From positions 1-9,093 of the forward strand of contig JAGBUF010000379.1 in the NCBI GenBank assembly GCA_017630975.1: a DNA stretch of 9,093 nt, read 5' to 3'. Positions 1 to 5,803 of the stretch are shown here, piece by piece (the stretch's first letter is position 1; the number at the start of each line of letters is the position of its first letter). The translations under genes were made by a program, and so were the position numbers. Source of the DNA: Paraprevotella sp. GTDB lineage: Bacteria; Bacteroidota; Bacteroidia; Bacteroidales; Bacteroidaceae. The notes beneath the pieces are model-generated. The model ran no database searches and was not told where the DNA came from. It was given only the letters and a program-made list of their open reading frames with translations.

Positions 1-1098
1 ATTATCTATGTAAACGGTACTGAGGCTACACGCTACCTGATGCCTGCCGGAGAGGCTACATTTAACACCTATTCCAGCACCTACGCCAATAATAATCCGG
101 ATAGCGGTACACTTACTCTTCCTGCCAAACTGTTCAAAAGAGGAACAAACTACATCACTGTTGAAGTACACAACAACAATGGAACATCGAGTGATATATA
201 CTGGGATGCTTCTATCAGTCGCACCACACAATCCGGAGGAGAAGTTGTCGTGTCTGAAAAAGAAAGCTACATGCTTCCGGCAAGCGGTACATTGAACCTT
301 GTTGCACGTTACGAACCAATGACCGATGAGGAACGCGAAGAATCCAAGATTTTACCGGTAAGAATCAACGAAATCAGTGCAGCCAACGAAATTTACATCA
401 ATGATTTGTGGAAGAAGAACGACTGGATTGAATTATACAATACCACTGAAGAGCCTATTGATGTAGCAGGTATGTACCTCACCGACAACATCATGGTTCC
501 CACCAAGTGGCAAATCACATCGGGCATCAGCGAAGCAAATACCGTTATTGACCCGCACGGCTTCCTCATTGTTTGGTGTGACGACCTTGATCCGGTCAAC
601 CAACTTCATGCTTCATTCAAATTGGCAAAAGAGGGTGGAGTAGTGATCCTCAGCTCTGAAGATCAGGCTTGGGCTGACAGCTTATCATATCCGGAACACA
701 CCGGTGACAACTCTGTAGGTCTATATCCGGACGGAGGTAGTCAATACTACGTCATGACAAAGACCACACTCGGTCAAAGTAATGTGATGAACAGCTACGC
801 CAAGAACTTTGAAAATGTAATGCCTGACAATGGTGGCGGAGGAAGTATTGGAGAAACCAGTGGTTACAATAATACCAATATGGCTTACTACAATGGAAAT
901 ATTGTCATCAGAAGCAACTCCGACTACGTATTGCTGAACATCAGCAGCATCTCTGCACAAACATTCATACAAGAACGTATCAGTCTAAACGGCGGAACTG
1001 CGACAGTCTCTATTGAATCATTACCACGTGGCATCTACATTGTAACCGCCAAGGATAACAATGGCAATAGCAAGACCATTAAGGTGATGAAGAATTAA
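1..1098 (+). CDS. Secreted lamin-tail-domain protein, probable CotH family (5' partial)
   Basis: The frame is open from base 1, so the N-terminal part lies outside the window; the ATG at 40 is internal. Visible parts in order: the end of a jelly-roll-like beta domain (IIYVNG to IYWDASISR, up to about base 225); a linker ending in an acidic stretch; a lamin tail domain at about 358-768 (RINEISAAN, NDWIELYN, MYLTDN, PHGFLIVWCDD, LHASFKLAKEGG); a Gly-rich linker (GGGGS, about 832-846); and a C-terminal domain at about 886-1095 with IESLPRGIYIV and a final KTIKVMKN, resembling a type IX secretion sorting tail. In Bacteroidetes this order of modules typically follows a CotH kinase-like domain, which would make it an exported, surface-associated protein. 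The CotH part is inferred because its catalytic region is not visible. It converges on the VTC operon and is followed by a strong terminator. The lamin-tail call is firm; the CotH call is moderate. Confidence 0.75.
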   Translation: MIYVNGTEATRYLMPAGEATFNTYSSTYANNNPDSGTLTLPAKLFKRGTNYITVEVHNNNGTSSDIYWDASISRTTQSGGEVVVSEKESYMLPASGTLNLVARYEPMTDEEREESKILPVRINEISAANEIYINDLWKKNDWIELYNTTEEPIDVAGMYLTDNIMVPTKWQITSGISEANTVIDPHGFLIVWCDDLDPVNQLHASFKLAKEGGVVILSSEDQAWADSLSYPEHTGDNSVGLYPDGGSQYYVMTKTTLGQSNVMNSYAKNFENVMPDNGGGGSIGETSGYNNTNMAYYNGNIVIRSNSDYVLLNISSISAQTFIQERISLNGGTATVSIESLPRGIYIVTAKDNNGNSKTIKVMKN

Positions 1099-1121
1099 TC
1101 TTAAAATATAACAAACAATCA

Positions 1122-1165
1122 TTCGGGCGCATCGGTAACACATCGATGCGCCCGAAGTGTTTTTA
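1122..1165 (+). terminator. Rho-independent terminator of the lamin-tail gene
   Basis: A perfect 13-bp GC-rich stem (TTCGGGCGCATCG at 1122-1134, its complement at 1144-1156) closes a 9-base loop and is followed by GTGTTTTTA. It begins 24 bases after the TAA at 1096-1098, the right place to end the plus-strand transcript. Confidence 0.9.
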
Positions 1166-1377
1166 TCGGTATTTTGATATATCAGACATCAATCATATAA
1201 ATGCCATTCAAATGATATTTGAAGAATATTTGAACACCATTTTAATGCACTTTATTCTGCATCCTATTCTTCTTATTTGGTATCCGGTAGAAAGTTGACA
1301 TGCATCACCATGAACAAACGTCAACAAACGAACTCTTTCAAGACATGATTATTCTATTGAAATGAGGTAATTTATAC
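1166..1377. other. Intergenic spacer without a recognisable gene
   Basis: This AT-rich stretch lies between two terminators of convergent genes. The longest start-to-stop frame I noticed is 21 codons (1300-1365), with no recognisable product. Two small repeats stand out: ATATTTGAA twice, 11 bases apart (1215-1223 and 1226-1234), the first copy also part of a short palindrome TTCAAAT-GAT-ATTTGAA (1207-1223); and a near-identical 10-mer in tandem (1311-1330, one mismatch). I see no RNA gene, insertion sequence or clear promoter. Confidence 0.6.
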
Positions 1378-1440
1378 CATAAGAACATAACGAAAACAGG
1401 GTGTTGAAACTCTGTCCAACACCCTGTTTTCGTTCTTATG
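1378..1440 (-). terminator. Long-stem terminator of the VTC operon, possibly bidirectional
   Basis: A perfect 16-bp stem (1391-1406 with 1417-1432, core CAGGGTGTTG) closes a 10-base loop. A further 8-bp pairing outside it (CATAAGAA at 1378-1385 with TTCTTATG at 1433-1440) is separated by a 5-base bulge on one side. The structure starts 7 bases beyond the TGA of the minus-strand lipoprotein gene (1448-1450). A-runs on the left arm and T-runs on the right arm of the stem give U-rich ends in both directions, so it may stop transcripts from either side. Confidence 0.85.
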
Positions 1441-1447
1441 AAAGTTA

Positions 1448-3388
1448 TCAATTTCCTATACTATATACACCGTTTGAAGCAGTAAAGGCCGCCAGTTGCG
1501 TTTCTCCGCTACATGTTGCTGATGGATTATATCCAAAGTAATCCTCACCACCGGACAATTTATCCCATGTTGTTCTACATACTCGATATTGATTACCCGA
1601 TTGCATATCGGAAGAGACAAACAAGAAGTCCAATGATGAATAATCCACTTGCATGACATAAGTCATCACGGCAGCTCCGTCTGCATCATGCAAACATAAT
1701 GCTTGTCCGGCTTGCATTGAACCCTTATAAGAATATCCACTTTGCGTACTTGCTGTCGGCATGCTGTCGCCACCTCCTATAGCAATCACTGTTCCGCCTT
1801 TAATAGCAAACGCATTGTCGTAGTTGATACCATTACCCTTTCCGCCATCTGGTTTCTCATTCGTGCCGCAAGCAATGACCACACCATCATTGATTTCAAC
1901 AGAAGGTGCATCAAATCCGTCATTTCCATCACTAAAAGCAACAAATGAACCGCCATTCACCACAATGCGCGAATCCGACTTCACACAATCATCAAAAGCT
2001 CTGGCTTTTACTTCTCCATTCTTTATGGTAATCACATTGCCTGCATCAATTGCCTCTGTTCCGGATGTACCACCTAAAGTCTTCACCCATAGCTGCTCAC
2101 CGTTCATTTCTACGACTCCACCCACAGATACACCTTTTGGGTTAGAATCCAATCCACTCTCATGGATAGCACGTGTACCTGTTGTAACAACCCTCACCTT
2201 TGCGTCACCGCTAATGTAGAGTGATTCATCACAATTAATACCTTTACCGGCAGCACCGGTACTCTTTATATTCAGTGTTCCACCGGAAATTGTGACATTA
2301 CGTGCGGTCTTCACACCTGCGCTTGAACTCAAATCATGGATGGCAGCATCATAAGTAATACCACCTTCGGTCATCATTGTAACAGTTCCTCCAGACATCA
2401 CAAATCCACCATCAGTAGATATGCCTTTAGAGGCAGCTCCTTTTACGCTTGCATGAATGGCTCCATTCTCAACGTTAACATCCTTTGTAGCTTTCAAAGC
2501 ATGCGATTTCTCTCCGGTTGTAGTCACTTTCAAATAACCACCTTTCAGCACAACACTTTCGTCACCACTCTGCACACCATCACCGACAGATGTGATTTCC
2601 ACCTCACCTCCCGTCATTACGATATTACCATTGGCATGTACACCATCTCCCGGCAATTCATCTGTGTCAGAAAGATTGTTATCCTCCGTTACGATGTTCA
2701 ACTTACACCCTCCACGGAAATAAATCTCACCATTGGTGTCAATGGCATGCTTGTATTGTGACAATACTTTTGTTTGTCCTTGTCCGCAGAAAATCATATC
2801 AGCAGAACCCTTCAACGTTGCTTTATTCTCGCTGTTCTCATTCAAACAACCAGTAAGCACGTTTTCTGTACCCTGGAGAGCATATACAAACGCTTTGGAT
2901 GTCACTTCCGGCAAAATGTAAATAGCAGCTCCATTCGGATTGGTCAAGTCCAAACCGGATAGAGTAATCTTGTAATCAGAAAGACAAGTTGCAAGTTTGA
3001 ACGAACCATCAGAACAAGTTCCCTTCAAAACAAACTCAACTTTATTGGATGAAAACGAATGAGCTTCAACATGCGTACCTATAGGCATCAACATCACCAT
3101 CGGGTTAGTGGACTCGTATGCCACCTCACCTTCATTAAAGGTAATCGTTACCACATCCACAAAATTATGGTTCTCCACGTAATACTCGTCGTTAGCAAGG
3201 TCTTGCATAGCCGCATAGGTAGCACGCTCTGTTTCGTCAAATGCAACGTCAAAATCAAAAAAGGTCATTTCCGGCATGGGAGCAGGAGGTCCCTCAGGGA
3301 TTGGATTACCCCAATCCTCCTCAGTACAACTCGGCATCAGAAGGAACGCCCCCAACAAAATGCTTACCAATGATAATATCTTTTTCAT
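1448..3388 (-). CDS. Beta-helix surface lipoprotein, Cthe_2159-type carbohydrate-binding domain
   Basis: The 646-aa product has a lipoprotein signal: basic MKK, a hydrophobic core and lipobox MPSC with Cys21. The residues after it, TEED, are acidic, as in Bacteroidetes lipoproteins exported to the cell surface. A Pro-rich linker follows (about 29-40), then a region to about 210. Residues 215-545 (about bases 1754-2746) contain some eleven repeats of a beta-helix coil pattern: a strand, a Gly-Gly turn, a second strand, then a Gly/Asp turn such as GDGV, KGIS, KGIN, DDCVKS or DGFDA, spaced about 21-37 residues apart. A C-terminal cap runs to 646. This fits the Cthe_2159-like family, whose founder binds acidic and cellulosic polysaccharides and calcium; the ligand here is unknown. 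It is the last gene of the operon, 12 bases after the DUF2490 gene. AGGA lies 7 bases before the ATG (3396-3399), one of the few SD-like sites here. Enzyme activity cannot be excluded. Confidence 0.85.
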   Translation of the reverse strand: MKKILSLVSILLGAFLLMPSCTEEDWGNPIPEGPPAPMPEMTFFDFDVAFDETERATYAAMQDLANDEYYVENHNFVDVVTITFNEGEVAYESTNPMVMLMPIGTHVEAHSFSSNKVEFVLKGTCSDGSFKLATCLSDYKITLSGLDLTNPNGAAIYILPEVTSKAFVYALQGTENVLTGCLNENSENKATLKGSADMIFCGQGQTKVLSQYKHAIDTNGEIYFRGGCKLNIVTEDNNLSDTDELPGDGVHANGNIVMTGGEVEITSVGDGVQSGDESVVLKGGYLKVTTTGEKSHALKATKDVNVENGAIHASVKGAASKGISTDGGFVMSGGTVTMMTEGGITYDAAIHDLSSSAGVKTARNVTISGGTLNIKSTGAAGKGINCDESLYISGDAKVRVVTTGTRAIHESGLDSNPKGVSVGGVVEMNGEQLWVKTLGGTSGTEAIDAGNVITIKNGEVKARAFDDCVKSDSRIVVNGGSFVAFSDGNDGFDAPSVEINDGVVIACGTNEKPDGGKGNGINYDNAFAIKGGTVIAIGGGDSMPTASTQSGYSYKGSMQAGQALCLHDADGAAVMTYVMQVDYSSLDFLFVSSDMQSGNQYRVCRTTWDKLSGGEDYFGYNPSATCSGETQLAAFTASNGVYSIGN

Positions 3389-3400
3389 GATGATATCCTA

Positions 3401-4144
3401 TTAGAATTTAAATTTATAACCGGCACCGATAACAAATCCATTGGGTTCATCCTCACTCTCAGCCAAAGATTGGTAAAGAGCATAGAAATCAAACACGTGC
3501 TTTTTTTTCAATTTATACTCGGTTCCGATAATGCAACGTGTTTTCTCATAATAGAATCCATGATGTAAGTGGTGGGTCAACTCACATGAAACATAAGGAG
3601 CAAACTTACACTTCGGAATGTCATATTCCACTTTCAAGCGTGAACGAAGGTTGTTTTTACCCTTTCCCTTAATGATTTCATTGTCTTTTTGCAGGTGACT
3701 ATCTCCATCAAACTTTTCCGTTTCTTGCTCCGGACGATAAGTATACTGCCAACGCTCACGAAGAGAGAAATCAAAACGACCGATTTTCCATTTTCCAGTA
3801 AGAGCCACATTAAAACGGTGGCGCATCAACCAATATTCCGGAATAATATCACCATCCTTTTCACGTTCCAGAGGTTCGTAGGAATACAAGAAAGTATAAT
3901 CAACTGATGATTGTAACCACTTACACATCTTATAAGTCAATCCGGCAGAACCAGACAAGCGCTCAGCTGTTTGCACGTTGTTACGTGAGCGGAACTCTCC
4001 TTCAATATTTGCTTCAAGACTCTTGCTGATTTTTTTCTCAACAGCTACACTTCCCCACAAACCGAAATCATTTTGTTGCGCTTTCAGCATCATAGCAAAA
4101 AGGAACAACAACGACAAAGAAAGATATCTTTTTAAATTCTTCAT
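3401..4144 (-). CDS. DUF2490 predicted outer-membrane beta-barrel protein
   Basis: The 247-aa product starts with a typical signal peptide (MKNLKRY plus a Leu/Phe-rich core; likely signal peptidase I cleavage after LKA at residue 22). The mature part is built of alternating amphipathic strands, for example FGLWGSVAVEKKI, SLEANIEGEFRSR, LSGSAGLTYKM, SSVDYTFLYSY, RHRFNVALTGKWK, RFDFSLRERWQY, LRSRLKVEYDI, KHVFDFYALYQSL and GFVIGAGYKFKF. It ends in Phe, as outer-membrane barrels usually do. This matches the DUF2490 family, whose molecular role is not established. It is the third gene of the operon, 24 bases after the DUF4956 gene and 12 before the lipoprotein gene, so it may act with that lipoprotein at the outer membrane (inference). 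No strong ribosome binding site is visible. Barrel topology is a confident reading; function is unknown. Confidence 0.85.
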   Translation of the reverse strand: MKNLKRYLSLSLLFLFAMMLKAQQNDFGLWGSVAVEKKISKSLEANIEGEFRSRNNVQTAERLSGSAGLTYKMCKWLQSSVDYTFLYSYEPLEREKDGDIIPEYWLMRHRFNVALTGKWKIGRFDFSLRERWQYTYRPEQETEKFDGDSHLQKDNEIIKGKGKNNLRSRLKVEYDIPKCKFAPYVSCELTHHLHHGFYYEKTRCIIGTEYKLKKKHVFDFYALYQSLAESEDEPNGFVIGAGYKFKF

Positions 4145-4168
4145 ATATAAACGATTTAAAATGTCTAT

Positions 4169-4843
4169 TTATTCATTTGGTTTGGGGAACTTAATCAGAG
4201 TATCTACTGTATTCGGACGAATGGTGTGTGGATCGTAGTGTACCTTCAACATCACCACGTCACGCAAGAAATCGATATGTCCCACTTCAATACGTACAAT
4301 ATCCAATCCGGTACGAGCTTTCAAGTCGGCAATCATTTCTTCTCTTTTATCTGGATGTACCAGATCGATACGATCATACAGCACCAATTTACATGCCACA
4401 TGCCTCATCCATTTGGTACTTTCACACACCACGATACTCAGCACAAATAGCAAGTTTGTTCCTAATAGTTCCAAAAATGTCAGTTGTTCGTGTCCCAAAG
4501 CATTGATAACAGAAATGGCAATAATCACAAAAAGATATGTCATTTCACGCACCGGCATGGACTCCGTACGATAACGGATGATACCAAATATGGCAAACAA
4601 ACCAAGTGCAAAACCTACTTTCAACTTTACACTTCCCAACAGATAAATCATCAAGAAGATACTGATACTGATGAGCATAAAAGTAAAGAAGTAGTCACGA
4701 CGTTTGCTTTTAGGATAGTACAAACAACGTATAATACCAAACACAAAGGCTGTATTGAGTATAAAATACATCAATAACGACATGAAACCTACACCACTGA
4801 TTAATGGAGTTTCAACCATAGTTTCTGTAATTTCTTCAAACAT
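4169..4843 (-). CDS. DUF4956 inner-membrane protein
   Basis: The 224-aa product has four or five hydrophobic segments (about 17-40, 51-71, 75-91, 101-117 and 122-141). The most distinctive stretch is the conserved block of DUF4956 proteins, GFALGLFAIFGIIRYRTES followed by PVREMTYLF, where a Gly-rich segment ends in charged residues. Residues 142-224 are soluble, probably cytosolic, and read as a small alpha/beta domain (KLVLYDRIDLV, a helix around 166-178, DIVRIEVGHIDF, VVMLKVHYD). DUF4956 genes are commonly found beside VTC-domain genes, and here the two are 14 bases apart. By analogy with the yeast VTC complex, where membrane segments accompany the cytosolic polymerase, it could anchor the enzyme or pass its product across the membrane; this is inference. 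The first Met (4843) fits the spacing from the upstream stop. No SD sequence is evident. Confidence 0.9.
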   Translation of the reverse strand: MFEEITETMVETPLISGVGFMSLLMYFILNTAFVFGIIRCLYYPKSKRRDYFFTFMLISISIFLMIYLLGSVKLKVGFALGLFAIFGIIRYRTESMPVREMTYLFVIIAISVINALGHEQLTFLELLGTNLLFVLSIVVCESTKWMRHVACKLVLYDRIDLVHPDKREEMIADLKARTGLDIVRIEVGHIDFLRDVVMLKVHYDPHTIRPNTVDTLIKFPKPNE

Positions 4844-4857
4844 AGTTCAATTTAGAT

Positions 4858-5631
4858 TTAAGTGAATAATAATTTTCGATTCATTAATTTTTCTGCCATT
4901 CGTAACTTACGCTTAAAACGATTGATCTTTACTTTATCGGATGTCAGCGCCGTACCGATACAATACTTACTAAAACCGCTTGGTTTGACACGCAGTTCTT
5001 TCATGATATCCGCAATCTTTGAGTATGATTTTCCGGCACGTTTCAACTCTACAATAGCCAAACGATCCAAACTACAGTCCTTGTCCGTATGTAAGTTATG
5101 AAAACTCAAATTTAAATCAATCGTCAGACGTTCTGTCATCCCCTTGTTCACAAGGGTAATTCTATTGAAGGAGTTCTCCAAATGATATGTCAGTTCATCC
5201 AATTCATACCAGGCATATTGTTTCAGGAACTCATTACCACCATCAGCAACAAGCGATGCCTTACTCTGTACTTGTATACGTCTTTTCTTGGTACGCCCCT
5301 TATTGTTTTTATTTTTCACCTCCAGGAAAGAAATACCACTGATGGCATAAGTACGTACCCTGATTTTCTCGCGGCATTTCTTTCCGCTTTGATGAGCATG
5401 ATACATGGCATAGTCATGTGTTTCCATGTATGTAGTCCGGTATAAAGGAGTACGTTCACCGCTAATTTCCTGCACCCAATAATGCTCTGTGGCACGTTGA
5501 AGAATTTCAGCTAAAACCGGTAACGATACTACATATTTTGTATCAGTACGATTCATGAGTTTCACTTTACCCATTTCTTCCAAAGAAATAGAATCGTATC
5601 CGGACAAAAGGGATATTAGATCAAGGTTCAT
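4858..5631 (-). CDS. VTC-domain protein, polyphosphate polymerase-like
   Basis: The 257-aa product has no signal peptide or membrane segment and is expected in the cytosol. It shows the VTC-domain version of the triphosphate tunnel fold, in order: LMNRTDTKYV (25-34), YRTTYMET (64-71), the basic strand REKIRVRTY (87-95), FLEVKNK (102-108) with Glu104 and Lys106, a basic run KKRR (115-118), ERLTIDLNLSF (167-177), IVELKR (193-198) with Glu195 and Lys197, and PSGFSKYCIG (217-226). These Lys/Arg and Glu residues are the expected phosphate and metal ligands of the tunnel. The yeast relative Vtc4 makes polyphosphate from ATP; activity of this protein is inferred from family. It is the first gene of a four-gene operon. 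The ATG at 5631 lies about 26 bases downstream of a TAnnTTTG promoter element, so the transcript leader is short. No insertion or frameshift is seen; the catalytic signature appears complete. Confidence 0.9.
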   Translation of the reverse strand: MNLDLISLLSGYDSISLEEMGKVKLMNRTDTKYVVSLPVLAEILQRATEHYWVQEISGERTPLYRTTYMETHDYAMYHAHQSGKKCREKIRVRTYAISGISFLEVKNKNNKGRTKKRRIQVQSKASLVADGGNEFLKQYAWYELDELTYHLENSFNRITLVNKGMTERLTIDLNLSFHNLHTDKDCSLDRLAIVELKRAGKSYSKIADIMKELRVKPSGFSKYCIGTALTSDKVKINRFKRKLRMAEKLMNRKLLFT

Positions 5632-5656
5632 TACATGTTGTATTACAAAGTATTCG

Positions 5657-5664
5657 CAAATATA
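5657..5664 (-). promoter_or_regulatory. -7 promoter element of the VTC operon
   Basis: On the minus strand this reads TATATTTG, a full match to the Bacteroidetes -7 consensus TAnnTTTG, about 26 bases before the VTC start codon. A -33 TTTG is not clear about 20 bases upstream, where the palindrome AACTATAGTT (5681-5690) sits instead. Confidence 0.55.
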
Positions 5665-5680
5665 GTAATTTAATGATATG

Positions 5681-5690
5681 AACTATAGTT
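5681..5690. repeat. Short palindrome in the divergent promoter region
   Basis: AACTATAGTT is a perfect 10-bp palindrome located where the -33 element of the VTC promoter would be expected. It could be a regulator half-site pair, but short AT-rich palindromes also arise by chance. Confidence 0.3.
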
Positions 5691-5715
5691 TTTTATAGAA
5701 AATCAATTAAAGAAT

Positions 5716-5735
5716 CCATAAAAAAAGAATTATGG
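5716..5735. repeat. Inverted repeat upstream of the GH43 promoter, possible operator
   Basis: CCATAA (5716-5721) and TTATGG (5730-5735) form a perfect 6-bp inverted repeat with an 8-base A-rich spacer. It ends 8 bases before the weak -33 region of the GH43 promoter. A protein-binding role is only a suggestion. Confidence 0.3.
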
Positions 5736-5743
5736 TACACATA

Positions 5744-5775
5744 TTAGGCATTTCTTTTTGTTTTTATTACATTTG
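5744..5775 (+). promoter_or_regulatory. Promoter of the GH43 gene
   Basis: TACATTTG at 5768-5775 fully matches the Bacteroidetes -7 consensus TAnnTTTG. Twenty bases upstream, TTAG (5744-5747) is a one-mismatch version of the -33 TTTG. The ATG lies 28 bases after the -7 element, giving a short AT-rich leader without a Shine-Dalgarno sequence, as is common in this phylum. Confidence 0.6.
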
Positions 5776-5803
5776 CGAGTAAACTTAAACTTTTTACTAT
5801 TTT

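Noticed and set aside
1207..1234. Repeated ATATTTGAA and a short palindrome in the intergenic spacer
   Set aside because: Short and AT-rich, away from any gene start; no support as an operator or repeat array.
1294..1324. GTTGAC and GTCAAC as a 6-bp inverted repeat spaced by 19 bases
   Set aside because: Short stem with a long loop and no flanking duplication or transposase; not evidence of a mobile element.
1300..1365. A 21-codon frame with three His residues after the start (MHHHEQTS)
   Set aside because: Too short, no ribosome binding site or promoter, and it lies in a spacer between terminators; likely chance.
1824..2761. Open frames of 131 and 141 codons on the plus strand inside the beta-helix gene
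   Set aside because: They run antisense to a well-supported repetitive gene, their products are low-complexity and match no family I recognise, and no promoter or start context supports them.
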